From Przewalskia tangutica (lineage: Eukaryota > Streptophyta > Magnoliopsida > Solanales > Solanaceae), in the NCBI GenBank assembly GCA_029844215.1, contig CM056721.1, positions 10,490,368-10,554,367 on the forward strand: DNA of 64,000 nt, written 5' to 3'. Both the position numbers and the translations under genes were made by a program. The stretch's first letter is position 1, and the number at the start of each line of letters is the position of its first letter. Under the pieces are notes generated by a model that ran no database searches, was not told the origin of the DNA, and saw only the letters and a list, made by a program, of their open reading frames with translations. Below, piece after piece: positions 11,445 to 23,594 of the stretch.

Positions 11445-12447
11445 TGTTGGAAATTTGCCTTTGGTGGAGGTTGGGTCCGCCCATATTCAATGACTTAAAC
11501 ATTATGGTTCCACATGTTGGAGAATCTGGTTCTTTACACATGTGTAATCTACTAAGTGAGTAGATGACCGTAGGGCCAAGAATCGTCAAATTTCATTAAG
11601 AAATGGAAGATATATTGGTCTACGAAGTAAGGTGTTTGAGACATGAAAGGGTGGTGTAGGACAAATCTACCACATCGGTAGGAAAGAGAAGAATTGTTCA
11701 TGTTATAAGTCTCTAAACTAAATAAAGGATTGGGACCCCAAGGGGTAACCCATGTGTTTGAAGGAAGAGGGACCTAGGTGTGCTTGGGTTCGAGACTAGG
11801 CCCACATGCGCGCCACCACCACCGCCAGGTCGGCTCGGCTCAGGCTATTGGGCTTCTTCTGATATTACAGTTTGGTCCCTGAACTGGAAGGCAATTTTGC
11901 CGGAGCCGCGACGCTAATTGACCAGTGAGCTCCCAACAGTCAATGATATTACTTGCTAAAACGTTTGGCAATTATGCCACAACGGTCTTTAAGGATGCCA
12001 TTAACAGCCCTCTTAACACCTATTAACACCTCTCCTCTTCCCTTAAATACTATATAATCATTCCTTAGTTCAGATTTGAGAAGACACATTATACACATAA
12101 TGTACATGGAACACACAATATATGTGAACATATATAGAGGAAGAACACACATAGAATACATATTTCTACAAGTTCTTCCTAGTTCATGAAACCTCTTCCT
12201 TTCTTGCAATCTTACACACTCAAAGATCCTTCTAATCAAGCGAACACTTGAGTCTATTTGCTCACTTGTTTGATTGCTGTTTTATCTTGGGAGATAAGTT
12301 GCTAAAAAAACTGTTGAAAGGATATACGGGGACAATATTATCTTAAAAAAAGATTGAAACTTCAATCGACTCAGCAAGCCAATTATCTTATTATATTTTC
12401 AGAATTCTAAACATATTGTTGTTGTTGTTCTCAAGGGGCTTGCTGCA
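11445..12447 (+). mobile_element. Solo LTR of a copia-type element, TSD GTTTC
   Basis: This 1003-bp unit starts TGTTGGAAAT and ends TTGCTGCA. GTTTC flanks it at both 11440-11444 and 12448-12452. No internal domain, primer site or second LTR is nearby, so it is a solo LTR. A promoter-like TATATAATC lies near 12050. The part at 12270-12400 (GTTTTATCTTGGGAGATAAG, then GGATATACGGGGACAATATT) resembles the U5 side of the LTR at 49.1-50.0 kb in reverse orientation, so the two probably belong to related copia families. Confidence 0.75.
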
Positions 12448-12452
12448 GTTTC

Positions 12453-13134
12453 AACCAACATCTCAACACTTCAAGGAAGGATCAAAGACCGAAGATAAAC
12501 ATCATCAAACACTTATTGATGGTGTGACAACTGATGTTAGGCTTCAAGCCTATTATATTTAAATTGTAATTGATTATCCTTTCTAAGCACTAGTGATAGT
12601 TGTATACTATTCCCTACATCCACTGTAATATCTCACTGTTTCTGTATTGATTTATTTTTGGACAAATGAACAAACTTAAGCAGTTGCAGTAAGCCATAAT
12701 TAAATGGAAACATCAAATACGCCCACGCATTTGTGTGGTTTTTCATCAAATCAACACAGCGAAATAAATTCTCAGTACTTAGTACCTAATACAAATCTAT
12801 GTATATTATATAACGAGATCCACGATATACTAATTAGTGCTTGTCTAATATATGCATGAATGTATGTATAATATGTATTACTTTTTGATAGTGAACTTTG
12901 GCTAACATGAATCCGTTGAATTCACATGCAAGCTATTTAATTTACATTGCCTCCATTCAAAATTAAGTTATCTTTTTTGCTAAAGTGATTATTTACGGAG
13001 TTATTAGTGAAAGTAAAAAATTACCTTTCTCGTCTTTACGCATTGACATTTCTGGTTTTCCTTCTCAATGTTCTGCCTTCATTTTTCGAGGACTTATCGT
13101 ATATAAAATACTAAGAGAGAAACAACAACATGCT
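12453..13134. other. Intergenic DNA, part of a tRNA-flank duplication
   Basis: Positions about 12885-12945 (TTTTTGATAGTGAACTTTGG onward, including TTGAATTCACATGCAA) resemble 10870-10930 upstream of the first tRNA-Glu. The two loci therefore share duplicated upstream DNA. Nothing else was recognised. Confidence 0.5.
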
Positions 13135-13206
13135 TCCGTTATCGTCCAGCGGTTAGGATATCTGGCTTTCACCCAGGAGACCTTGGTTCGATTCCCGGTA
13201 ACGGAA
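13135..13206 (+). tRNA. tRNA-Glu(UUC): tRNA-Glu (anticodon UUC)
   Basis: The acceptor strands TCCGTTA and TAACGGA pair fully. The D arm, the anticodon loop with TTC and the TTCGATT loop are as in plant nuclear tRNA-Glu. The T stem has one mismatch (CTTGG against CCCGG). A CAACAACA stretch just upstream fits the CAA motif seen before plant tRNA genes. T runs shortly downstream can terminate RNA polymerase III. Probably functional, although the T-stem mismatch lowers confidence. Confidence 0.85.
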
Positions 13207-13399
13207 TTTCATTTTTTTCTTTGATGTATAATCTATTTGTTGTGTCTTACTATTGCTGTCTCTTACAGTTCATACTTCTATTTGAGCGGAGAGACTACCG
13301 GAAATGTTAACTACAATGGGCAGTTGTCGTTGTATTTTCCCTTCCCTCGTGTGTTTCACTCAAAAAGTCAACTAGTAGGCCAATAGAAACATCAAACAA

Positions 13400-13590
13400 A
13401 CCCGCATAGCCAAGTTGGTGTAGCAGTAGAGCGCGGAACCGCAAGGTCACGAGTTCGATCCCCTGCATAAACCTTCTTGGTTGAGCACATCGCGCTTGCA
13501 AGTGTGTTAATCGGCGACGTGGTTTGCGGCTATGCGTCGGCCAGTTTCTGCATGCGCACTCAAAAGAGTAGCGGCTGCGGGTTCCTTCGC

Positions 13591-13620
<30 letters not shown>
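13400..13620 (+). mobile_element. tRNA-derived SINE with poly(A) tail, TSD 15 bp
   Basis: The insert starts with a tRNA-like head having an A box (TGGTGTAGCAGTAGAGCGCG) and a B box (GAGTTCGATCC). It ends in about 30 A residues. AGAAACATCAAACAA is duplicated exactly at 13385-13399 and 13621-13635. The perfect duplication and pure A tail suggest a recent insertion. I do not know which named Solanaceae SINE family it belongs to. Confidence 0.88.
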
Positions 13621-13623
<3 letters not shown>

Positions 13624-13635
13624 AACATCAAACAA

Positions 13636-14380
13636 GTCCTTTTGTAGTTGTGTGATGTTTCATCAAATCATCATATGGCCTTTGATATGGCAAAGTAAAC
13701 TCTCTGTACTTAGTAGTGTCTAATAAGAATCTTGAAAGTAAGGGGTTGATCGTTATTTTATTCTTTTACTCCAATTGTGACATTGTTAAATAAATAAGCC
13801 AAAAGAGAAAAGTAAATCAAAGTGATCGAGCAATATTGTAAAACTCATTGTTAGGATTCATGATTTCAAGTCATAACAGAAGTTAACATTTGGAGTTAAG
13901 ACCTTTGATCATTATTTTTTAGAAAAAAAGTTGAAAATGACATATTTCTCATCTTTAAATCTTCCCTCATTTCGAGAATTACAACCACCAATTCACATTC
14001 TGTTCTTCTTGAGTAAAATGGACATCTAGTATAATAGAACAAGAAACAGATCATGTAGAGATGGTAATATATTTTGTGAACTGATTAATCTGGATCAAAC
14101 TCAATCATGCTGTTTCTTGAGTACAATATTTACTTGAAAAAAAACGTAACTTCATCATGTGCATATCTCAACGAGAATAAATAAGTATATCAACAAGATT
14201 GAGATTGAGGAATAGTCGTTGTCATTTGGTGCATTTGCAGGACAGTTGAGTTGCAACAGATTTGAGTCTGAATTTACATGTTGATGATATCTCCAAGAGA
14301 AGTAACAAATTGAAATCAACTTCTACTAGATCATTGAATCAGATATATATACTGAGCAATCACAAAACCTAACCTGAAGA
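13636..14380. other. Spacer downstream of the minus-strand gene
   Basis: AT-rich DNA that should include the 3' untranslated region of the gene ending at 14381. No separate feature was recognised. Confidence 0.4.
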
Positions 14381-17300
14381 TCAGTAATTCCTTTTACCAG
14401 CTCTCCGTCTAGCCTTCCTCTTCTTGCTCTTAGGAGCAGTAAGCTTGGAAATAGAGCGAATTTTTGGAGCCGGTTGATCATCCACGGTAAAATCTGGATC
14501 TGGATCTGGAACACTGGCTGGTATGGTAACCATCTGGACATGCTCTAAAACCCGATGCTTTTCTTCCACAGAATGAATCTTGAGTTCCTCAAAGTTACTC
14601 ATCTCTTCCTTCATTCTTTGGTTGTAGATTAGAATGCCATCTTCAGGCTGCACGTGTAAAATATGATTGCATGAATTCAACAGACTGAATATCTTTTTAT
14701 AAGGAATCGGAGGAATATAAAAAAAGGGCAGCCCGGTGCACTAAGCTCCCGCTATGAGCGGGGTCCGGAGAAGGACCGGACCACAAGGTCTATTGTACGC
14801 AGCCTTTACCTCACATTTCTGCAAGAGGCTGTTTTCACGAAGGAATTGGAGGAATATGCGACGATTTTTTCCCGGAAATCCCCAACGAAAAATACAGACT
14901 ATTCCTTCCTTTCTATCGAATCGATCATAACTACTACCTACATTCCAGGAAAAAGGGAAGCTCAAATAGAAAACAGCACTACTGCTAGTAAGATAGCGAT
15001 CCAGGCAAGCACCGAAGAAAGAAGGGGGCACCAATGATCGACTGTCCCTGCCCATTCTAACGGGGCATTCTATTCCTTCAAGTCCCACAGCTCTAAATTG
15101 TGCCTATTCCTTTGACACCTTTCCATGGAAAGAGGCACGAAAGCCAGTAAGAGCAGAGCAAGCTAATTCCCAATTCCATTCCTTCAATTCAAAGAGTTGC
15201 AGTCAACTAATGGGGAACTAGCCAAAAAAGGCTGATTAGCCCCAGTAATACATGCACTATCAACAATTGAATGGCAATAAGTTTCAGGTCATCATAATAC
15301 CATGTGAAGAATATTCATGATCTAAACTACAAGCTTTCTGCAAGTTTGCCACAGTGGATAAAAATTAGATCTTTTCACTTCAGGTAAAATAGACATCCGC
15401 TCCAAGGCAACAAGTATTGAGAGTTTGACCGCTTTTATGAGTGAAGGCACGATTGAACCATCAACTATTACTTTTACGAATTAATCGGTTAACTGGGTTA
15501 AAGCAGGAAGTAACAACGACAAAGAGAGAGATCACTCAGAGAAATGGAAAATAAAATGAAAGCTAAAGAAAACGAATAAAAGCACATCCCGCCGCTTTGC
15601 CTACCTACTTTGAAAACCACGAAACTCCTTTTGAAGAGTTGATGATATATGACGAATCATAGGCACATACACAGAACAGAATTAAATGAAGAATAGTGAG
15701 TCGTGTTGAGGTACTCACATTGGTGTTTGTATCCAAAAGTAAAGAACAGTCTGTGTTTTCAATCACATCAGAGGCGTTCACTGCTTTTCCATGTCTTGAA
15801 GCTGCACTGTCAGGCATAACCATATTATACTCAGATATCAGCTGCGATACAACATCACGCGATCCTACTGGCATTTTGACCTGATTCTCTTGAAGTAAAG
15901 CAGAACCTCGAGCACAGCTGGCCAAAGCATTACATGGTAGAAGCGATTCCAAGTCATCGGTGCTTGAGAACATCCCGACATTCTCACTTGTTACCTTGTC
16001 AAGTCTAGTTTTAAGCTGGATAACTTGAGTTTGAAGAACCCCAATCTCGCGGAGTATTTTCTCCAGGGAAGTATCATCATCAGCAGGCTGTTGGTGCAAG
16101 TCATCTTGAATCTCAAACTCATCATTGATCTTGTCAGAGCAGACCGCTACAGAATTAAGTGGAATGATTTAATTCTTAGAAAACTAGAGGAAGACGAGCA
16201 GAAGAATTAAACACATGCAACAGGTGGAATTTTGTACAGTACATTTACAAAAGAAAACTACTATTATTATAAACTAGGGGTGTGTTTGGTACGAAGGAAA
16301 ATGTTCACCACGGAAATACCTTCCTTGAACTAAGAACCTAAGGCTAGGCCTTTTTATGTCCTGTATGATGGTATTATACCCAACTTGATCTTTTATCAGC
16401 ATCAACCTGATAATTGCCACTAATTTTACTCCAAGCATATCCTTCACATGCATGCACATATGTGTCACCCGAAGTATCGTCGACCATATGTATGTCACTC
16501 GTCCGAAAACACATACTCGCTCCTTTCACTTTCTTCCGCTATTGGTGCTTTGTTTTCCCTGATTTTAGGAATCTTAGCTTAATTGCTATTTCTCCCTTAC
16601 TAATAATCAGATTATTCCAATTTAACTTCCGCCTTAACCAACGAGTCTACTGTAACCTAACTGAAAGACTATGCCTACTCTCGAGCCACCACCTAACCTC
16701 TCACACCAAGCAATCTTGTACCCGTTAATGAAAGTACTAACTGATTCTAACTCCACAATGGAAATAAAATAGGACCTGTATCATATTGACAGAATTAGAT
16801 GTCACGGGTAAATTAGCAATTAGGGGTCGACTTCACCAACAAATCTCAGAAACACAAAAAGGGAAAGTACAAACTGAACTGGAAAACTTCAATCTTTAAC
16901 ATCTCCGTGCGACACTAAAGAAACTTGTAATCAAGAATAATTAGAAATTCTTAACCAAACAGCAGGTGCCTTGCAAAAGAGCACAATTCTATACAACTTC
17001 CAAACATAGTGTGCGCGCAATAGCCATTAACAAAAGACTTGAATAGGAACAGCATATGCATTGCTACCATTTTGATATTATCAAATCATCTTTCTACCAA
17101 GAAGCAACAAAAAACCACAACAATTGCAACTCAAGATTAAGAAAATTATGCATTCAAACCTATTTTGTCCAACTCATTGTCCAGAAACGAACCATCAGCA
17201 CTTGACTTTCTTTTATCTGAAAGTGACAAATATAAATCTCATGATTTGCAAATGAAAATGTGAAAATAGGCTGAAGGATGGTGAAGGGAAATATTACCAA

Positions 17301-20300
17301 AGAAAGAAAACAAGGGATGATGAGACATATAAGCTGCCATATCCAATGTGTCTTCAGTTCTTCTTCTCTTCTTTCTCTTCACAACCTTATCTCTTAAACT
17401 ATTACAAGAAAATGGAATTGACTTTGAACCTAAATCTTCCAATCGAATACTTCCCATTTGAAGCTTCATCTGGTGGTTGTTATCCCGCATTTGTTTTTCA
17501 TATTTCCGAGTTTGAGACTGAAGCAGATGGAGTTTCAACTCAATCAACTTGCATCGCTGCCTACGAGGTTGTATAAAGTCTCTCCAATGAGGAGTCACTT
17601 TTTTCCTCCTAAAGGACAATAACAAGGAAAATGTTTAAGGTTTCTATAGATATTCTCTTACTCTGGAAAGGGACAAAATGACAAAAAGGATTACACTATC
17701 CCTTATCCTATGTCAAATCTGACACAAGAAACTTCACATAAGTCAACAATGAGATGATTAGCCTGTTTTGTCTGTGAACAAGAAACTCAAGTTACTCAAC
17801 AGCAAGTTCATGGTCAAACTAGGTTGAACAGACCCTAAAGGGTAGCCTGGCAGTTGAAGATCAGAGTTACGACCTTAGACCACCACCATTATGAAGAAAA
17901 GAAAAACACCTTGGCTAAACAACTAACCATGCATAGATAATTCCTCAAAGCAACCCATTCCTTTAATGTAACAAGAAACCTGATTTTAATAGATTGATAC
18001 AATCCCTGCACATGACCAGCCTGCACGTCAACTGGCAAAATTGTGCAACCAGAGCACATTTTAACAGTGACCTCTCACTCTCGATCCACTCATTAACTTC
18101 CAGAGTTTATATCTCTCCTCTATGTAACTTTTGCAAACTCCAGCTTTTGTTAGAGTTACAGGACAGATAGAGCATCAATCACCATCTTCCCCTCTTTGAA
18201 AGGAATTGTTTTTTATTGACTTACCATTCACATGTCAGACAATCTTTTATCTCTTTTTCTCAACCTAAATTTGCACGCCCAAACAATCAGTGACAAACAA
18301 GTAACATACCCCAATTCCAGAAAAGCTGTTACTAGGCATGATGGCGATTTTCTCAATTAGCTCGATGTTATCACCAATAGGGTCATTAAGGTCTAAAACT
18401 AACAGCTATGGAACCCTAAGAAAAATACTCATAAAATGATTTTTAAGTTATTTTATATCAGACAACAAAAAATAAAGATGTGCACTTTTTGTACAGGATT
18501 TAGCAAAGCTAGAAATACTATGTTGACTTTTGAAGTTTCCCCACTGGCAAAATGTCCACAGAAGGAGAGCTTGAATTCTGCAATCAGTTTCATTTTCTGA
18601 TGAATAGAGCAACGAATTATAAAACTTATTCACATATTAAGCATCAAAATTTAGAGGGAGAAACTGTGAATCACTTGCTACTACATCGCAATTTTGTACG
18701 GCAAATTTGCATGTTTCTCAATCTTTTTGGGGTCTATTAGGTCATGCCAGCAAATGTTAAACAACCTCTGAGCTATTAGCAGAGGCAAGGAACGAGTAGG
18801 GAGGAAAAGAAGATCTGGAAGGTAATTCCTCTTTGCATTATATGGAGTATCTGGTTCGAGAGGTACCGAAGATGTTTTAGGGAAAGAAGGAGAATGTTTC
18901 TATTGTAAAATATATATGTATCCAAAAAAATAAAAAATAAATTGGTGTAATGCAGTTTTATGCTGATAGTGACATAGGGCTGGAGTTCTTGGAATCCTTA
19001 CAGCTTTGAAGGATTCATATCAAAAAAACATTTTGTACTATGTCTCTTTATAAATAAAATTTACCTTTGTTCATCACAAAATACAACAGCATACCCAGTA
19101 TAATGTACGCAGATCTTACCCAGCATACCCACAAGTGGGTCTGGGGAGGGTAGAGTGTACGCAGACCTTACCCCTACCTTGGGAGGTAGAGATGTTTTTT
19201 ATTGACCCTCGGCTCAAGAAAATGCATTTCAAAGAAAATCAGATAAGAATTAACATAAGTAAAAAAGTCATCGCAAATTACAATAGAAAGCGTGACAAAG
19301 CATTATTAAGAAAAGGAACAATAAGTATTCTTGTAGATTTTCTAGGCTACAACAACAATAACATACCCAGTAAAATTCCACCACGTGGGGTCTGGGGAGG
19401 GTAGAGTGTACACAGACCTTACCTCTACCTTGGTAGGTAGAGCTAGCTTCAGGAGACCCTACCAAGACCTGCGTAATCACAATCAAAGAAAATGTTGCAT
19501 AGCAAGATAAACGGTCACAGACAAGAAATTAACGCTATAGGAACATGCTGGTAACAAAAATCGAATACGTCATGATAGCACATTCTGTCAAAAGAAAGCA
19601 GTAGGTAACGCAAATAAATAATATGAACAAAGTACACTAGAGAACACATAGCCGCAGACTATCTACTACCCTTCAACCCTAATCTGTGTCCTCCATAAAC
19701 CCTATCTAAGGTCATGTCCTCAGTAAGTCGCACATGCGTCATATCCCGTCTAATCACATCTCCCCAATACTTCTTCGGCCTACCTCTACCCCTACTGAAA
19801 CTCGTCCATAACCAACCTCTCACACCTCCGCACTGGGGCATTTGTGTCTCTCCTCTGCACATGCCCGAACCATCTCGACCTCGCTTCCCGCATCTTATTC
19901 TTCACCGAGGCCACTCTCACTCTGTCCCGGATATCAACATTTCTAATTCTATCCCTCCTTGTATGCCCACACATTCATCTCAACATCCTCATCTACACAA
20001 CTTTCATCTTTTGGATGTGCGAAGTCTTGACTGGCCAACACTCCGTCTCATACAACATAGTCGGTCTGACGACCGCCCTATAAAACATGTCTTTGAGCTT
20101 TGGTGGCACTTTTTTGTCGCACAAGACTCCAGATGCGAGCCTCCATTTCAACCACCCTGCCCCAATACGATGTGTGACATCGTCATCAATCTCTCCATTT
20201 CCTTGAATAATAGACCCGACGTACTTGAAGCTTCCTTTCTTTGGGATGACCTGAGTCCCAATCGACACTTCCACTCCTGTCTCAGGGTCGCTCCCACTAC

Positions 20301-21257
20301 TGAACTTGCACTCCAAATACTCTGTCTTGGACCTACTCAACCTGAACCCTTTGGACTCTAGAGTTTGTCTCCAAACCTCCAGCTTGACGTTCACTCCGCT
20401 ACGAGTCTCATCAATCAGGACTATGTCATCTGCGAATAACATACACCATGGCACCTCCTCTTGAATTTGTCACGGCAGTCCGTCCATCACCAAGGCAAAT
20501 AGGAAAGGGCTAAGCGTTGATCCCTGGTGCAGCCCCATCGTCACTAGAAAGTGATCTGGTCCCTGGTCTTGGCACCATGTAGATTTCCTAGACTCTCTGT
20601 AAGTATTCTCTTTCCTGTTTGTTTTTTTGTTTCCTGATGGCTGCGTAATGCTGAGGAATACAATATTACCATTTTCCAAAAAAAAAAAAGTAACTACAGC
20701 AAACTAAATCGATAATTGAAGTACAAGAGACAACATATAGTAACAAAAATCGAAAGACAATAAGTTAAAAGGAAACCAAAAGTCAAAGCATCAGAAACCA
20801 AACGGGAGACTACAGAAAAAAGGCTATCCAATAAATAAAGATCTTGGAGAAGTAATACATACGTCATCCTAAATATGTCACCAAATCCAGTAAATGCTAG
20901 CTCTGATGTAGCATCACCGTTGTATTCTGATGTACACTCAGTGTCATTCATAGTTGTGCAATTCTCTGCTTCAGAAATAATACTCTCAAAAGAACTTGAA
21001 CACTCTGTTAATTCTTCCCTATCTGATTGCACTGGCATATTATCAGCAGGATGTGTACATTCTGTTATATCAATTTCATCGTCCTCACTGCCATGGACTT
21101 CCTTTATTTGTTCAACCAAGGAGGTATAGTCCTCATAGTTGCTAGCACAATTTACATAACTAGCTTCAAGTTCTTTAGAATCACTTCCATTCTGCTTCTT
21201 TGCTGAAGCCTCTAAAACCATGTCTGTGTTTTGCTTGTTCTCTAATTCAAGTCCCAT
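14381..21257 (-). CDS. Plant-specific basic coiled-coil protein, function unknown, 5 exons
   Basis: Coding exons on the minus strand: 20863-21257, 17298-17608, 17160-17216, 15719-16146 and 14381-14647. All have GT-AG introns and matching phases (2, 1, 1, 0), giving 485 residues. The acidic N-terminal part ends with FGDIFRM. A conserved block follows (RKKVTPHWRDFIQPRRQRCK, LQSQTRKYEKQ) and then a lysine-arginine cluster near residue 210 (VVKRKKRRRTEDTLDMAAYM). Residues about 280-310 form heptads likely to make a coiled coil, and the C terminus is very basic (KSKKRKARRRAGKRNY). I remember these blocks from an uncharacterised plant protein family. Nuclear location is inferred from the basic clusters. 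Intron 1 (3.25 kb) and intron 4 (1.07 kb) carry repeat insertions. The start is the only ATG giving the full acidic N terminus; expression is not shown. Confidence 0.82.
14660..15245. other. Probable mitochondrial-derived DNA (NUMT) in intron 4
   Basis: Positions 14840-15245, continuing to the left of the SINE, differ in style from the surrounding AT-rich intron. They are balanced in GC and contain phrases such as GAAAGAAGGGGGCACC and AGTAAGAGCAGAGCAAGC, which resemble plant mitochondrial spacer DNA. A 63-codon frame (14846-15037) is not a protein I know. This is pattern recognition only; a match to a mitochondrial genome would settle it. Confidence 0.4.
14719..14839 (-). mobile_element. 5'-truncated Au-type SINE, TSD about 18 bp
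   Basis: Reading on the minus strand, it holds the 3' half of an Au-type SINE: CCTCTTGCAGAAATG, CTGCGTACAATAGACC, GGACCCCGC, AGCGGGAGCTTAGTGCACC and a T-rich tail. AAGGAATCGGAGGAATAT (14701-14718) and the same with one change (14840-14857) flank it as a target duplication. It interrupts the mitochondrial-like segment, so it arrived later. Confidence 0.85.
18815..18915 (+). mobile_element. L1-type LINE C-terminal remnant
   Basis: The plus-strand reading gives a short KVIPLCIIWSIW.ER..RCF-like peptide ahead of a stop and a T- and A-rich tail. This is the typical end of plant L1 ORF2 proteins (zf-RVT side). Only the last 30 or so codons remain. It lies in intron 1 of the minus-strand gene, in opposite orientation. 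Confidence 0.5.
19084..19347 (-). mobile_element. 3' tail of an RTE-type LINE or partner SINE
   Basis: Contains the 3'-end sequence shared by many copies in this window (plus-strand reading: CATACCCA, then AAGTGGGTCTGGGGAGGGTA, CAGACCTTACCCCTACC, GACCCTCGGCTC). The element is on the minus strand and 5'-truncated, and part of an A-rich 3' UTR follows. It abuts a second, longer copy starting at 19348. Confidence 0.7.
19348..20600 (-). pseudogene. RTE-type LINE, 5'-truncated, reverse transcriptase remnant
   Basis: On the minus strand the order is an RT fragment with GLHQGSTLSPFLFALVMD, then FADDIVLIDE carrying the catalytic ADD. A typical RTE C-terminal part follows (WRLASGVLCDKKVP, RRDRIRN, RWFGHVQRRD, RGRPKKYWGD), a 3' UTR, and a 3' end reading TGGGTATGTTATTGTTGTTG. 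Frames break at about 20455, 19985 and 19860. The 5' end is truncated near 20600. It lies within intron 1 in gene orientation. Confidence 0.9.
20686..20765 (-). repeat. Second RTE LINE 3'-UTR fragment
   Basis: AACTACAGCAAACTAAATCG and the following 60 bp resemble the RTE 3' UTR at about 21950-22020. The fragment sits 98 bp from the exon 1 donor of the minus-strand gene. Confidence 0.5.
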
Positions 21258-21790
21258 TTTGCAGTATCTAACAAATTCAACTCATTCTCAACACAATGAG
21301 AGAAAATCTGTGCAAACAACCTGCCACGGGAGGGGAAATTGCTAATGAGAAACTCCATGATAAAGTACACAAGATTTTCGCTTTTTGCAATCCATCCATT
21401 TTAGTAGGTTGACCCTTTATTATTTCCAAAAGATAATGAATTATAAAGACAACCCTTTATTATTTAAAAAAGATAATGAAGTATAAAAGAAATATTAGCT
21501 ATGGACATTGCTAAAACTGAAAGTACCAACGATTGCTTCAGGTTTTCAGATGGCAAACACTTATTGATAATACATTCCAGCACTAAGTAGTGGTAGTCTG
21601 GTAGAGAGTATATCATCCATGTTAGAAGTCCCACACTCATTGTGGGATGAGAAATTGTTGTCCTTATATGATCATGGACAATCTTCACCTCATGAGCTGG
21701 TTTAGTTATTAAGGGTAAATTAGACCCAAAGTTCATTTTCTTATTATGGTACCAGAGCAAGTGGAGGTCTTAGGTTCGAGTATGGCTGCC
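21258..21790. other. Upstream region of the minus-strand gene
   Basis: Should contain the promoter and 5' UTR of the gene starting at 21257. I could not pick out a TATA box with confidence. Confidence 0.3.
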
Positions 21791-21796
21791 ATCTAT

Positions 21797-22152
21797 TACA
21801 ACAACATACCCAGTGTAATTCCACAAGTGGGGTCTGAGAGGGTAGTGTGTATGCAAACTTTACCCCTACCTTGGAAGGTAAGAAGAGGTTGTTTCCGATA
21901 AACCTTCGGCTCACGAAAAAACAGTTCAAAGCAGTTCGAAAAAGAAAATAACTACAACAAAATAAGACAATAATCGAGGTACAAGAAACAATAAATAGTA
22001 ACCAAAATCGAACAACAAGAAACTACAAGAGTAATACAACTGGCAACTAGTAAGAAAGTATAAGCGAGACAACACTCAACTACCTATTACCCTAATTCAT
22101 GTCCTCCATAACCTCCTATCTAAGGTCATGTCCTCGGTAAGTTGCAGTTGCC
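21797..22152 (-). mobile_element. RTE LINE, last codons plus 3' UTR
   Basis: The right end (about 22100-22152, CATGTCCTCCATAACC onward) matches the end of the LINE coding region seen at 19690. An A-rich UTR follows, then the shared 3' end (plus-strand reading: ACAACAACATACCCAGTGTA). Confidence 0.8.
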
Positions 22153-23580
22153 ATCTATTGTCAAAAATAATTTCCACGTACTTGTCTCATAAATAAATTC
22201 AATGTGAGGGGCATGTTGAAGGCATAATTAAATAAACCAAAGTGTGCTATCTCTAACGGCTTAAACTTTTAGATGACACGGTCACATACTTCAACATGGT
22301 AAATGAATCTGTATTCTTGGTTCCATATTGTTATCCACGCTCAGTTGTGGGATGGGAAATTGTTATCCTTATATAGTGTTGGCCGTTGGGCAATGCTCAC
22401 CTCTGCCAGTTATGAGGATGAGTTAGGCCCAAAGTCCATCTTCTTATCAATCCAAAATACAACACCATCAACCATGCAATGTGCTAATAAAATCTAAAGT
22501 TGCCCTTCACCATATATATCATCTAGCTTATCCCTGAATTTTTTTATTCTTCTTTCTTTTTCCTATTCTGCATTTAACTCCGCTATTATAGCAGTTTTTC
22601 TGCAGTCCCTTCTCTAAACTAAAAATCAACCTTGAACTGATTTTAAGAATGGGAATTTAGGGCAACTTGCTGCATTACACGCCTTAGCGTGAAATAATAA
22701 ATGGCACGAGTACTAATTAAAGAATATACATATAACAAATAAAAAATAAAAAAATAACAAGACAATCCCCACCCTCCTCTCTCCTTTCTCACAAACACAT
22801 TCTCAACACACCACTTTTTTCCTTCCACTTTTTGAATATTCTTTCTCACAGCAATCCGAGATGATTAATAAAACTCTACTCCAAATGTTATGAATTGTGA
22901 TACTAACCAAACGAAAACTCAGAAAAGAAAGAAACGATCAATGAGACCAGACTATGCTGAATCAGTCATTGAAAGGAAATAGATGTTTAGCAAGAATTAG
23001 CTGTGCATCATGGGAAATAATTTTGAAATGGGTTTGCTACAAGCTTCAACCATAGTGAACTTCCAATTAAACATGGAGAGAAAGATGGATCCAAAAAGAG
23101 TGAAAAGGAATGGAGAAGAAAAGGAGATAACCTTTCTCTAGAATCAAGATTCAAGGCATCAGACAAATGAATCACTCAGTTCAAAATCTCTACATGGATT
23201 TACACTCAAGGTGCCGCCTAGCAATTAACGAAACTGGAATGAAAACCATGGGATGTAAGGTTTCCAATAAATAAAAAGCCACGTATAACTTTCCTATCTG
23301 CCTAAGTCATGGTGGGCAGAAGTTATACTAGTACTAGTGGAACGACGCAAATAAATTACCAGTTTTAAAAAAACAAAACTTGTGGAACGATGCAAATATC
23401 TGTCAGAGCAATCTAGTACTACCAGCACCTTTGTCCTGCTGAGAAGAGGTGTCCATAGCCCAGCGGGTGCCAAAAAATTATACTGTGTAGTCGTAGACAT
23501 ATCAATTATTACGTATTGCGGATATATATTACATATTGAACACCCTTAACACACACACATATAAATATATATATATATAT
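22153..23580. other. Intergenic, no gene seen
   Basis: Some lines near 22310-22440 resemble 21640-21740 (a repeat reading ...TGGGATGGGAAATTGTT... with ...AGTTATGAGG...). This suggests a duplicated fragment of an unidentified repeat. A TA/CA microsatellite lies at 23530-23580. Confidence 0.35.
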
Positions 23581-23594
23581 TACTCCTTCAAAAT

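Noticed and set aside
13406..13472. tRNA-like sequence near 13400
   Set aside because: It is the head of an A-tailed SINE with a 15-bp target duplication.
16270..16730. Possible MITE starting GGGGTGTGTTTGGTACG
   Set aside because: No complementary right end or target duplication was found.
19714..20361. Plus-strand frame of 215 codons
   Set aside because: It is antisense to the RTE LINE reverse transcriptase, which carries the real motifs on the minus strand.
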